Part shown: piece by piece, positions 36,221 through 48,199 of the stretch
Layout of the letters: every line of letters starts with the position of its first letter
Numbering within the stretch: the stretch's first letter is position 1
Assembly: GCA_019614645.1 (NCBI GenBank)
Contig: JABWDB010000004.1
Span: forward strand, 5,580,001-5,644,000
Direction: 5' to 3'
Source of the DNA: Stratiolaelaps scimitus
Taxonomy: Eukaryota; Arthropoda; Arachnida; Mesostigmata; Laelapidae
Length of the DNA: 64,000 nucleotides
Notes under the pieces: generated by a model
Told to the model about the DNA's origin: nothing
The model's input: the letters and a program-made list of their open reading frames with translations, nothing else
Database searches by the model: none
Made by a program: the position numbers and the translations under genes

Positions 36221-36340
36221 ACTCTAATTGTAATTTTGATAGAGTAGCGCACTAGCGAGAGAGAACTAAGGAGAGGGGCACACGGAGGCTGGCGAAGCGA
36301 GTGACCAAAAGAACGTAAGGGAGCGAGAGACAGAGAGAAC
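35630..36340. other. GC-rich island with GGCC, CAG and TC repeats
   Basis: GGCC units lie at 35640-35653, a CAG run at 35753-35772 and a TC run at about 36108-36130. Four overlapping frames are open on the two strands, all of low complexity. Confidence 0.4.
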
Positions 36341-37597
36341 TTTGTTCTTAACCATCTGGGGAGTCATTTTCATAATTCACCCTCTGCACCCCCTTTATCA
36401 TCCCCGTCTTGGCCAGCATGCCCTGCTGCCTCCTCCACCTCCAACGATTTGTATTTGAGGCGTAGCCACCGCCAATTTCTGTGGCCAATTCTAGCCTTCT
36501 TACCAATGAACCAACTAACCAACGAAGCAACGAGACAAACGGGACGTGTCTCACATAGATACTTAGTAAAAAGAGGAACATCTTTTTGGCATCGATTGCT
36601 TATTGTACGTATAACGAACGAAGTAGATATCTTGCATATGGGATTCTATCATAGTTATGCATTTGTCTTTTTTGGCCAGCTTGTCGTCACACCATCGCTG
36701 CCACGTTCCCACGAGGTGGACTTCGAGCAAAACCCAATGACAGTAATAAATGGGACTGCAGCTTCGTGCGAACTGAACAGCATAGTCGGCAATGATAACG
36801 CAGGCTGAACTAAAAGAAAAACGCGAATGTCACTGGAACGAAATGAAGTGATGTATCATTAGTTCGAATAGACATCCTTTGTCACGGGGGAGCCTCGCCC
36901 CAAACACGCTGTTTGAGACCGTTGTGTTTGTCCCTTTAAATAGGACGTGGAAGGGCTAAAGCTAAAAACATACGCGTGTCCTCTATGGGAGCCAGAGACG
37001 TTTGTGCTTCAGCGATTTTTGCTCCTCTTTATTTCTGGAATTGCGCAAGATTCAGAATGGTAGTAATAAAACTCCTACGAAACGAAGCACTTTCAAGATC
37101 GTGGTGCAACTCAACTCTGAAAGCTGAAAATCCATGAAGGCGCAGTAGATTTTCATTTTCGCAATAGTCCATTTCATAATAATACAATATGCTGAGCGGG
37201 GCTGGGCGGGGGTCTAGCCAATGGAAGGGGCCGAGACAGAACGGCGAAGCATTTGGCCGCAGTTAACTTCAAGCGTTGCAAAGGACGCCCTTGAAATATC
37301 GCGATGTTGTCAAGGGCAACGGTGTGGACCCTATTTGTGTATTCAGTGAAAACGACTCCGTGCATGTTTAGATCACTCTTGATTCAATCATGTTAATATT
37401 CTCTTTTTTACTGCGGGACCTCAGCCCTTCTTCCAGCGGACATTTCTCGCATCGCTGCAATTCTACAACAAATGTCGAGAGCACAATCCACATCTATGTG
37501 AGGTGTCCACAGCAGGATTTGGACATACGACTTGGTGTATACCCATCGGCAGATTTATATAATTTATCCAAGCTCTGCTCCTTGGTAGAAGCAAAAG
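36341..37597. other. Spacer, no recognised feature
   Basis: The plus frame at 36449-36808 (119 codons) is not recognised. AT-richer DNA without repeats of note. Confidence 0.4.
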
Positions 37598-37730
37598 TTT
37601 TGTTGGTTTATTAAAGGAACTGCAATTTTACAATGCTAAAGTTCGCTCCTATATGGTACGACACGGGACTCGAACCTGCGGCCTCTGGCGTTTTACAGCG
37701 AGAGACTTGGACGTCGCAGCCACCGTGCTG
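37598..37730 (-). mobile_element. tRNA-derived SINE, minus-strand copy (best preserved)
   Basis: On the minus strand the head starts near 37730 with CAGCACGGTGGCTGCGACG, passes TCTCGCTGTAAAACGCCAGA, and has a canonical B box GGTTCGAGTCC at 37676-37666. After a short body comes the tail GAACTTTAGCATTGTAAAA, TTGCAGTTCCTTTAATAAAC and CAACAAAAC. The tail is shared with the LINE at 11349. Transcription would start from the internal tRNA-type promoter. No target-site duplication was confirmed by eye. Confidence 0.85.
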
Positions 37731-38179
37731 GTGCTGCTACTTTGCCGCCCCAGCCACCATCAATTCAAAACGCCAACGACAGCCTTTAATTCCCTCGTAG
37801 CATTCAGTAAATTATATGCATTTGACAGGAATTTAACATCAGCGAGATGTCGAAAAACGATTTTCATTATCTGTCGTAACGAATCTAACTCTAACGGCTG
37901 TATAATATAATATATTCTATTCTTCAGCTCGCCAAAACTTCCATCGGCTGTCCAGCCAATAAAATTTGTTATAAGGTACCTTGTTGCTGTTGAAAAACAA
38001 GTCAGCATTTTCCTCCAAATGCAACGTCCTGTTTCGTGGCTCGCTGCAAGGTACGTGTGGCCTTGACATCCATCCAGGACATCGTATTGCTGCACATACT
38101 ACAAGTAGCAGCACCAGCAGCAATAGTAGTTGTAGTAGTGGTACCAGTTGTGATCTTGTCCAATTGATCGTCTCTGGTC
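37731..38179. other. Spacer with AGT/AGC triplets
   Basis: AGCAGCACCAGCAGC and TAGTAGTTGTAGTAG triplets near 38107-38140. No recognised gene. Confidence 0.4.
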
Positions 38180-40690
38180 GTCGCAGCAGAGCGGTTGTGT
38201 CCGAAGGGAGAAGTGGAGTGAATGCAATCAATACTGGAACAGAGCGGTCTCGTCTCCGCTTCGGAGGCTGCTCGCTTTTCTCACCAGCAAAGTGCTTTTT
38301 CCCAGTCAGTTCTAGTCAGCCTTTCTAGCGGGTGTCTCTGCGTGCGTGAGTGCGTACGGCTGTGTGTGTGGGGGGGGGAGTGCTTGGGAACTGGTGCCGC
38401 CGGGGCCCAGCGTACCCTAACGGTCCGTGTGCGTGTGGGCAGCAGTATAGATACGGTCGGGGTTTCTCTCGCTTGCTCGCTCGCTCCGTCGGCTCGGACT
38501 CGTTCGCGCTGGCTGCCGTAACCCTTCTTCGTGGTCGATCGCTAGATCGCTCGAGCAAAAGCGGCAAAGCTCTGACCCATCCAGGAGTTCTCACCGCTCG
38601 GCGCGCACTTGCAGCAGCAGCAGCAGCAGCAAAGGCGGAACAGGGCAGCAGAGGATGGTCCGCGTTTGCGAGATAAGGCAGGCTCCCAGTCGGCCAGCCA
38701 GCCAGCCACCCACGCAAGCAAGCAAGCAAGAAAGCAGCCAGCATGCGCTTCTTATTCGATCCAACTGCTTCTGCTACTTTTGCTGCAGCGTGCTCCGAAA
38801 TCCCTCGACTTGATCTCACTTTCTTTCTTTCATTCTTCTTCTTTTTCTTCTTGCTTTGCCCACCCCGTGCCTGTTTCCCTTTCTGGCACTTCGAGCCCCG
38901 CACCGTTCAGACTCTACCTCGACTGCCACGGTAGCTACATATATCGTTGGCCCGTAAAGCTCGCTGAAGGCTCAAAGCGTACGGAAGCGCCGCTGTTTCT
39001 GCCGCCGCTGACTGCTAGCCACCAGCTACCAACGGGACAGCCGTTCCACCTGGTCACTCAACGGCAGAGAGTGTTTGTGTAACTTCGCGCTTCGATTTCG
39101 CCCCGATCGTTCGAACAAAAAACACGCAGGCACTGTTAATTCTTGACACAATTCTTGACAGTTGTCGACAATTTCTCGTACGCCACAACCCAACGTGTCC
39201 GCTAAGCGGCATGCAACAACTGTGTCCCTATTAAATACGCGGGCGATCGCTTGATCCTCCTGTTGTCGTTGTTCTCATTGCTGCTGTGGCTGCTTCCGTT
39301 GCGGCGTTCGTTGTCGCTGTCGCAGTCAACTGCCGTCGGTGTGTGATGCTATACTGAGATGGCGCAAGGCTGGTAGTCCCTGTTCATCTCGTTTGACGTC
39401 CCTGCCAAAAAGTGAGGTACATGTGACGCCGCTGAATCTCTGCCCCACTCCTACCGTTTCTCCCATTTCTCCCCACATCAGATGGAATAACGACGACACT
39501 AGGCACGCTTCTGGTGGCATTGGAGAACGAGATGCTGTCACTTGTGCTCGTTGTTGTGCCGGTGGCTTGGCCGGTTGATGGTCGCTATCGCTGTCGGTCG
39601 ATGTCGATGATGGTGACGTGTAGGGGAACGCCCAGCAACCCTGTGTGCTAGTAGTAATAGTAGTCGCAAGTTGTAATGGCGGTCGCGGTAGTCGGACGAG
39701 GAACGAAGGAACACAGGAAAGCGCTTGGACCCAGTCCGCGCTACCGGCGACGCTGTGCGCCGTGGCGTTCCGTGTCTCGGGCATGCTCTATCCGTGTGAT
39801 TAGAAAGCAGGAAAAAAATCATTCATTAGCAGACAGATCCACCGACCGCTCCCCTCCATTGCTATCCATGCTGCCGAACTATTCTTGTATGTTGGCTGGC
39901 TGGCTGGCTGCGCGCCTCGTAGCCGAGGGTCGATGTGAAACGGAAGACTACTGCTGTTAGGATGAGGACTAGCTGGGAAGGCGTCGCGAGGACGAGGGCA
40001 GGGGGGGGGGCGGCGCATAGGGGTATGAGGCTGGGTAGCAGAAAAGTTTGCAAGCAAAACCCCGTATCGCGCCGCGCCTGGGTTTGCCACTCTGCAGAGC
40101 GCCGTGGCGGGCGGTTGTCTGCCCCCGCAGACTTAGCTCCTCTCCGAGCTGATCTGTGTACCATGGCCTGCGATGTGGACGCCGTCGGGCGGCGATCGTG
40201 GCGGCACCGCCTCGGCGATGTCGGTGCTAGGCCAGGCTAGGCTTGCCTTGCCTGCCTATGCCGGCTGGCTGTGAAGAGGTCTCGGTGCAGCGGACGAGCA
40301 GACGAGAAACGAGGGGACCCTGTGAGTAAAAACAGCGGTGCGGGGGGAAAATAAATATTGTGCCCTGTCCGCTGCCGATGCCGCCACCACCGCCGCCGCC
40401 ACCTCCTCGTAGATAACCGACACGGACGGGCGAGTACACAGACAGTGGCGGGAAACATGGACGAGCCAAGACCGAAGGCGAAAAGACGGAACGCGTGCAC
40501 CAACCGCAATCCCCCAAATGAAGAAGAATCCAGAGGTTTGCTGCTGGTAGCAACGAGCAGCGGCTACGGAGGCGGCGGCGGCGGTTGGTTCCTCCGCCAC
40601 CGCCTGTAAACGAAAAGAAAAGTTTTAGACCAAAAACTAGCATAGGAAAAACAGAACAGCTAGAGCAGCAGCAGCAGCAGCGGCGGCCAG
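38180..40690. other. Long GC-rich island with CAG, GCAA, GGCT and CAG repeats
   Basis: GCA repeats at 38611-38631, GCCA/GCAA tetranucleotides at about 38690-38740, a CTT-rich stretch near 38820-38853, GGCT units at 39893-39908, a G10 run near 40002-40011 and a CAG run at 40665-40681. Frames up to 192 codons are open on both strands (for example 38325-38903 minus), all low-complexity. TCAGTT at 38306-38311 resembles an arthropod initiator, but such a motif is too short to call a promoter. Confidence 0.4.
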
Positions 40691-41784
40691 TTACGTAGAT
40701 GATCTGTGCAGGGACGAACGGCAGCGGGAAAGGTTAACAGAGAAAGCAGTTTTTAGTTAAAATGTTTGAAGGAAACTTGAAACAATTCGCTGGGCTCACA
40801 TTTTTGAATGCGGCCCTGTGCTCTGCATTGGTTGTCTGCATAGCCGTATGTAAACCTCTTCCATTGTTCGTGTGCTGGAGAAAGGCCAACTCTAGGTTTG
40901 AAGATTTGACTATTTAGCTAGCAAGTGGTTCCTTAAGCATAATGAGATACAATAGCAGCAGTTGTTATCACGCTTGAATGGTACCCAGCGGCTTCTCGTA
41001 ATGCTACCGAAGGCACCGGGACAAAATTCAAATATGATTGCTTATTATTTCGTTTACTTTCAACAGAACAATTGACTGCTATCGCATCGTGAAAACGCAA
41101 TGCATATCAATCACGTCCTTACGAGCAACGATGTAGCGCTCACAGCGAGGTAATGATTATGTCGCCTAATGAGTTTGCGCTGTTTATTTAAAACTTAGTC
41201 TGCTAACATATTAGTCTGTTATGTGGCTTGCGTCGTTGTCTATATTCGTCTACCACCACTACACTATGTGTTTGAATCCGTCTCGATTGAATTTGGCTGG
41301 ACGTTGTTTTTAAGGACTTATTCATTCGTAAACATTCCGCCAATTATATGGTTAGACAATGAGCAGGGAAGTTGGTAATCGGTGTAAGGGCTGGAGATTA
41401 AAGCCAATGCTGGAGGACCTTCAATTGTAACTCGTAGAGGACAAGCTTCACTCTTTTAGCGATGCCCGACCTGTCTCGATCGTGAACAATTTTTTTTCTG
41501 CCTAAAAGCCCCTTTGACCTAGTACACTTAGGCCGCGTGAAAGTGCTGATGAACCTTATTAGCCGTGGTACTTGTCTCATTTCCGAGCGATTAATGCCTA
41601 CCACACACAGGGCATGGTCTTATGGGTTAAGTTCTGCTTGAGGAGTTTGCTTCTAAATATTCACGTATAAACACTACTTATCGTCTCCCAAGAAGTGTCT
41701 GAGGAATAGCAGGACGAATTCTCAGCGTTCCAATTTTCCGTTGCATTATTACAGACTCTGAAAAGTAACAATTCCCCTTTGCAG
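40691..41784. other. AT-rich spacer
   Basis: No recognised feature; only short open frames. Confidence 0.5.
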
Positions 41785-42077
41785 CATATATATATATATA
41801 TATATATATGTATCATCTGGTAGAAACTAAAGGGGGCATAGTCTAGTTGTCGCTCAGCTATCTCACTTCGTTGAGTCCATATATAGTCCACTACTGCTTC
41901 TACTATTGCGACGGCGTCTGGAAACGATGGTGGTGGTGGTCCTGGTGGCAAGGTACGCAAACAGAGTGTCTTCTTCTCTTTCTTCCTGTATACGTTCCAG
42001 ACAGCTGAGTATGGTGGCGCTGTCCGTTCTCCCCCGTCGAGGTCACCGTTTCTCGCCTTCTTCATCCCTATCTGCAT
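41661..42077 (-). other. 138-codon open frame, possible exon
   Basis: Its first half (upstream of the AT run) has a less repetitive composition than other frames in the window, with WNVYRKKEKKTLCLRTLP and AVVDYIWTQRSEIAER. The last third crosses the AT microsatellite at 41785-41809 and reads as Ile-Tyr repeats there, so the real coding part, if any, would end earlier; GAA|GTGAGA near 41866 is a possible donor. No family is recognised. Confidence 0.18.
41785..41809. repeat. (AT)n microsatellite
   Basis: About 12 uninterrupted AT units. Confidence 0.9.
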
Positions 42078-42104
42078 GAGGTGGCGGTGCTAGACGTTCC
42101 TTTT

Positions 42105-43050
42105 CTACGCCCTACTTCTTCTACGACCGCTTCTGCTGCTGCTGCTGCTGTTGAGTCCAAGCCAGGTTAGCCCACTGGTGAGCAGAGCAGTCTCCGCTTG
42201 CAGCAGACCCCGCTCCCGTTCACTGCTGCAGCTTCGATGTCTGGGTGGGTCCCTACCGTCGGCCCTATCTCTCGCTGATGATGCTGCTGCTGTTCGAAGG
42301 GGCTTTCGATGGAAATGTGGAGGGAGGCCTGCCAGAGGAAGAGGTGCAGCGCCTCCCAGCCATAGCGGTCGGTGGGTGGACTCCTTTTCCCTGTCCCATG
42401 GCCGCGTTGCCCGATCGCTGCTTGCCCGCCTGCCGCTCGTCAATCGACCCAGAAGCAGCAGCAGCAGTGGCTGCTGCTGCTACTCGTTCGGGTTTGGGAC
42501 GAGCAAACGTTCGCCCCCCTGCAGTTCACTCACTCACTCACCCCCCCCCCTGCCTGCGTACCTCTCTCCCTCCGCAAACGCCGAGCGTTCCCCCATCTCG
42601 CGTCGCCGTTCGCTTCCCGTACGTCTCAGCCGCCAACCCATTCCTGCTCCACAGACCTGCTGCTGGTGCTGCTTCAGGCCACCGAGTCTTCTCCATCCTA
42701 TCCGACCTCGGTTCGTCGCTCCCCTCATTCAACCTTTCCCAATTGCCGTTCCCTCCGTCGTTTCCAGCGCCTCCAACGACGGCGGTGGCGGTAAAAGGGC
42801 TAAAGGGCTCTGCGATGGGGTGGATATTCCTCTTCTGCAGCCCGGCCATGTCTTCTACGATGCGACGACCGCCAACCACTACGACTCCTTCGATGCGAAG
42901 GCACCGGAGGCCTGCGCCTATTTGCAGGAGCCACGGCGAGTCGATGGTGTACGTATCGTCGTTCGTTTTGCAGAGCTTGAGTCATCATGTCTATCCGTGT
43001 AAGTGTGTTTGGTTGTGGGTGTGTGCGCGGTTGGCCGAATAGATGTTTCT
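42105..43050 (+). other. GC-rich island with two long overlapping plus-strand open frames
   Basis: Frames at 42151-43002 (283 codons) and 42245-43042 (265 codons) overlap in different registers. The first is Ser/Pro/Arg-rich, the second Ala/Pro-rich, and neither shows a known domain. Minus-strand frames at 42538-42879 (113 codons) and 42105-42443 (112 codons) are also open. A CTG run lies at 42132-42151 and CAG/CTG units near 42451-42485. At most one frame can be the real product; long frames in three or more registers point to low stop-codon density in GC-rich DNA. Confidence 0.2.
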
Positions 43051-43979
43051 GTGCAGCCGACAACATGGGGTAGAGGAGAGAGCGTTATCCTCAGCGACGC
43101 ATATGTTTTATATTGTATTGATGCCGGGAGAGCTTAAAGTTCCGCACGCGACAAAGCTACGTAAATGTATCTAGGTACCTATGTTGCGTCATGATCACGA
43201 AGCATCCGCTTACAACTGCTGCGCAACACGGGCGAAAAGCCTTGATTGAAGACTGATGAAAGGTCGACCCCTTCCGAAATCCAAGCTCAATAGTAATTTG
43301 TGTCACAAACCTTGTGGTAGGTACCTTGTGTAACACCTTATGGCACCGACCTATATCAACTCGCTGCGCAGCAACAATTGGCAACTGTTTTATCAAAAAG
43401 CGGCGCTGCGCTGCGTTTCCGCTGGCAAATAGTGTTTCTCATCTTGCTAAGAGGTTTTTGGTTATTCAAGAGGTTCCAGCAATATATCCCAAGGAAATTA
43501 CCCACAAATTATGCAAATAGGAAAATTTCCCCTGGCATTTGATACGTGAGAGCGTTATGACGGCGTGTGAGGAGCCGTTGGCGTATGTATGTCCAACAGC
43601 GGACTCGTTCAACGTACTCTGCAGTCGCGCAATCATTCTCGCACGATTCCTGCGGTCTATGCACTGTCAGCAGCGCGTTAACTCCACCTCGCGCCGTTCG
43701 TGCCCGTGCGTATTTATGCGAGAGCATCAGAGAAGACACCAAGTGCGCAACGAACCAGAAGGGAAGCACCGTGGTAGCAGCACAATAGCTCAAACCGTCC
43801 GAGATACAAATAAGCCAAACAGCCAACGTCAGTGATGCAAGAGCAACGCAGAGCGGAGGGGGTCTGCGCTTGGAGCAGGTGGAAGCGAGGCGGCAATAAT
43901 CGAAAATAAACTTTGAACAATAGTGTCTGAAAGCGGCTGCTGCCAGTGCTACTGCGAGCGAATGCTGGTGGCAAGCGAA
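43051..43979. other. Spacer, no recognised feature
   Basis: Open frames up to about 105 codons with no recognisable domain. Confidence 0.4.
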
Positions 43980-44643
43980 TCATCATCGGGCTGATCGGCC
44001 AGTCGGAGGCGGCGGTGGCGGCGGCGGATCCCGCTCGTGTCGTCGATTGCCGATTCTGATGGCAACGCCAATGATCACAGACGCGCCGCACCGATCGGTG
44101 CTGGCGGCAGCGGCATGTGGGAGGCACAGAACGGCCAACCGGAGAGGGCCGCGCTTCGGGGAGAGGGGACACCGGCAATCGTCCGATCCGTCGCGCGGCA
44201 AGATCGCGAGCGGAGCCACGGCCGGAACGCCGGCTTCGGGGGCATTCGCCGCTGGCGGGAGGACGCTCCGAGAAGGAGGCGGGGTAGTGGGGGGTTCGGA
44301 GCCAGCGGAAATGATGAATGGAATGCACCCTCTATGGGTCATGGGCCTGCCTATAGTTCACAGGCAGGATGCGAGTTCTCTGAAAGACCCCCTTATCGTA
44401 TCCCCGACCCAACACACAAACCGTGCCACCGCCAACGTTCACTGTTTCGCGCGGTGGCTGAAATTCTCCGCCTTGCCCATCCAATATCTCCGACACGATC
44501 TAAACGCGAAGCGATCTCCTTCGCCTTACCTAGCGCAGCAGGTTGAGCAAGCCGTAAATGCATTGCGTATTGTGTTGTTCCTGCGAGCGCCCGTCAGCCC
44601 GCGTAAGGCTGGCGAAGTTTTCCGTGCGTTTCGATTCACATGA
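43980..44643. other. GC-rich patch with open frames on both strands
   Basis: A plus frame at 44047-44643 (198 codons, Gly/Ala/Arg-rich at its start, more ordinary after 44330) overlaps minus frames at 43714-44328 (204 codons) and 43983-44342 (119 codons, with a proline run opposite GGCGGC triplets at 44009-44026). None is recognised. Confidence 0.2.
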
Positions 44644-45499
44644 ACTCTGTATCAAGAACGACATACTCTTATGGTGTGTCATTGCGCTATCATGTAGGCA
44701 GATGATCGCCAACCTCCTCTGACCTTTCGAACCCATGAACTCTCGCCGTAAGACTTTCTGATGCAATTCACTACGGTAAGTAGGTGTGGCAGTGGTCACA
44801 ACCGCCTCTGCCGGCCATGACTGCCGTTGTCGGTGACATTTGCTGTTGTAGACCATTAGCCCTTGAGTGCAATATGGACGAGGGAAAACTCCAATAGTTT
44901 TATATTGAAAGAGCTCCCTATTGAACAAAATCGACGGATAGATGGTATTATTTTTTGCTTTTCCGCAATACCGAGCGACGGCAGCAGCAGCACCAGTGTT
45001 TTCGCCCGCTGAAATATTATGATGCTCTGGTGACCCCTCAGCGAGCTACCTGCCTCATCGTGTTCGCTGATTCATGCACGTTGAGCCTTCGTTGACCTTC
45101 GAAAGGCCCGTATGGCCTCCCGTACGCCCTGTGCAAACGGCCCACAAACGCACAACCACTTCTGTTTTCCTGCATCTTGTCCATTTCGTCCTGCTGTGCC
45201 ATCTGGCCAAGAGTCGTGGGCGGACGAGCGGGACCTGTTTGGATAAGTGCAGCGAGATGAGATAAAGGTGAAATTTGCTCGTGTTTAGGCTGCGTCTGGT
45301 ATCGTTTCGTTGTGTTTCTGTTCTTCGACCGTAGGGGTCATGTGACCACCGAGAGCCGTACCATCGTGAGCAACTCGAGGGTATCATAGAGCGTCGTTCC
45401 GCATGCAGCCACGAATATGAATGTGTCTGGTAATCTGCCGCTACTTTATAACACTTAGAGTGGTCCTTCTGTTCTGTTACCCTATATTTGTTGTGCATG
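44644..45499. other. Spacer, no recognised feature
   Basis: The minus frame at 45055-45498 (147 codons) is not recognised and shows no domain. Confidence 0.4.
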
Positions 45500-46203
45500 T
45501 AGTCATGGCCCGCCGTGACGACAACAGCGAGCAGTCATAGCAACAGTGGCAACACCAGTTGCTACTGTGGCAGCGGCAGCGATAGCCACTTGTGGCATAT
45601 ATATGCTGATTGTTGTTATTGTTGTTCCGTCGGTTACGTTTTCCCTCCACGGCGTCACCACGTCAGCCAGCGGCAGCAGCAGCAGCAGCATCTACCATAC
45701 AGAACGGGTGTCTCACCACACGCTTGCTTACTGTTGCCTTGTGTTTGTTATGAGACGACATGATGACGCGGCTGTTGGCGACGTCCTTGTACTTTGACTA
45801 TTACAACTACTGCTGCACACACTCTTTACCCAATCCTCGCCTCCGCGCCTAATGATGGACGCCGATGATGTCGACGGTCGCCTCGAATAAAGTCGGCTGT
45901 GAACAAGAAGCAGACGCTGGGCTCGGGGGTTAGAGTTGGTTACTTCGGATAGACGGATGTATGGATGAATGTGCGGACGAATCGACGCTGGTGACACGAG
46001 TGCCGCCGTTTGGCTTGGGTCGGTTTCGGCCTGGTTCGTCGGACGTTGTCATTCAGACGGCTGGCTGGCTGGGTGTGAGAACGCGCGAGTTGTGAACGCC
46101 GCCGGGGCTGTGGCGGCTGTAGCCACTGTAGCTGCTTTTTCTCGAGCAAGAAAAAGAAGAAGACCACGATGACAACCAACATGAAAGAGAAAACGCGGTG
46201 AGG

Positions 46204-46240
46204 AGAGAGAGAGAGAGAAAGAGAGAGACAGAGAGATAGA
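46204..46240. repeat. (GA)n purine run
   Basis: About 37 bases of GA with a few interruptions. It is the longest GA-sense run of the window. Confidence 0.85.
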
Positions 46241-48175
46241 AAGGCAGGAGGTGGTGGTAAAGGGAGAGCAAGCCCGCCTCCGTCGACCCAACCCGCTGTG
46301 GCCGACTCGACTCGACCCCCCTCGTCCGCTCAGTCCGCGCCGCCGGCAATAACGGCTGAGTGCTGCTGCTGCTGCTGGGGACACCACACAAAACGTTTAA
46401 AATAGGCCCCGAATAGATGGCAGCGGGCCTTTCGAGCAGAGGCGCTGCCTGCTGGATGGAGCTGGCGCGCGGCTCGGGGCTCGCAGGCGGCGGGCGGCAG
46501 AGGCCGTGCAGTGTTGTGTATTTTTTAGAATATGCGAGCATAACCCCACGGTGTATGGCCGCGAGTCGGCCCGGCTCAGTTTGGTCTCGGTGTCCCGCTC
46601 TTTCAGCCAACCTCAGCAACAACATACACACCCTGCTGCCGCTTCTTCTATAGTTGCCTTTGCCTAGCGAGGAGTTGTGGCTGAAGACGTTGTGCCAGCG
46701 CCGCTCCCTGACAAGTTTTGCAAGTTTCGTGCTTTTTGAAAGGATCGCTGCTCCTGCTGCTACCGCCGCCGCCACCACTTGTGCTACAACTACCACTGCC
46801 AGCACCGCCAGCCATAGCCATCTAGACCCCATGTGATCACCCCCGACCATCTTTTACCAGCCGGCATTTCGTTCGTCGTCTTAGTCCTCCTTACCCCCCC
46901 CCAGGCCCGGCCCGGCTACTCGCGACGGCTCAAACGCATAAAAATGAAGGCGACGCAGGCAAAAGTGCGGCCTGTCCTGTCTCGTCCTGTCCTTCGTCGA
47001 CCGCCGGCAGACAGACCCGCTCGTTTCGTCGTCTCAGACATAGGAGCAGTTCTACTTGAGGGGCTCGGCTAGGCGGCGGCGGCGGTGGCGGTGCAATGGT
47101 GGTGCTAGGCGGGGGGATCCGGCGCGTTCGGGAGATTCGGGGTTTGGTGTGGCGGGGTTGTGTTGAGACGGAAGGCGAGCGTGGAGGCGGCAGCGGCAGC
47201 GGTGACGGTGGCGGCGGCGCCGCCTTCCGGCTAGAAAACGAAGAAGCAAGCTGACAAGAACGAGGAATGAAGAGAGGCGTTTCCCCATTCGCAAGGCGGA
47301 GGAGGTGCAAGAGGAGGAATCTATTGAAATGTTCGTCAGCGTGCGCGTCGGAGGGGGCTTCTCGTGGCGGCAGCGGCTCCCCCTGAGCTTGGGTGAGCCT
47401 GGTGTGAGCCTGCTCCACTACCTCAGCCACCCAGCATGGGAGCAGCCAACCAACCAACCAACGAGCCACGCCGCCAGCAGCCTGCAAAGGCGTCCCCTTT
47501 CTGTGGGAGGCCCTTAGAACTCCGTCGTACAGTCAGTCCCCAGTTCAGAGAACGGTTGGGCTGCCTGGGCCGCCGCCACGGCCGCTGCCGCCGACCCACG
47601 CGCCGGCCACTCGTTATCTCCGTCCGTGCGGCTCCGTAACGCCGTGGCCGAGACTCGTCGCGCTCACCATGCACCACTACTGCCGATGATGGTGCTGGTG
47701 TCGCCGCCGCCGCCGCCGCCACTACCACCACCACCGCCGGGTGCGCTACTCACTGGGTACTGCCATCGTCTTTTCTGCCTGCCTTTCTCCATGGAGCGTC
47801 TTCCTCCTCTTTTCTCCAACTCCAGTTCGCCTTCGTTCTCTCGTGCGTCGGCTGTTCGTTGGTTCGTTCGTTCCTACGCCTTCGGATGGACGGAACGGTC
47901 TCCCGCTTGGCGACCATTAGCGCTATTAAGAACATTTGTTTTTGTCCCGCCTCTGGTGTGCCCGTCCTAACTCAGAGAGGCGACAGCCAGCGCCTCGCCA
48001 GTGCTAGGCTAGTTCGTCCTCTGGCTGTTGGCCCGTCACTAGCGAACGACGACGACGGCGGCCTTACTCGTCTTGTTCCTCCTCTTTAGCATTGGTCCGC
48101 GAGTCCTAACTCTCCCTCGAGCGTCGCTCCGGAGTCAGACACGACGAGAACAAGAAGGCACACGAAGCAAAACCG

Positions 48176-48199
48176 ATATATATATATATATATATATAT
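48176..48199. repeat. (AT)n microsatellite
   Basis: About 12 AT units followed within 25 bases by a GA run (48222-48238). Confidence 0.9.

Noticed and set aside
38325..38903. 192-codon minus-strand frame
   Set aside because: Composed of Lys, Ala and Arg runs mirroring CTT, GCA and CGT repeats, with overlapping open frames on the plus strand; no domain.
46053..46850. 265-codon minus-strand frame
   Set aside because: Serine, leucine and alanine runs track the GA and CTG repeats, and overlapping frames are open elsewhere; I could not justify a coding call.
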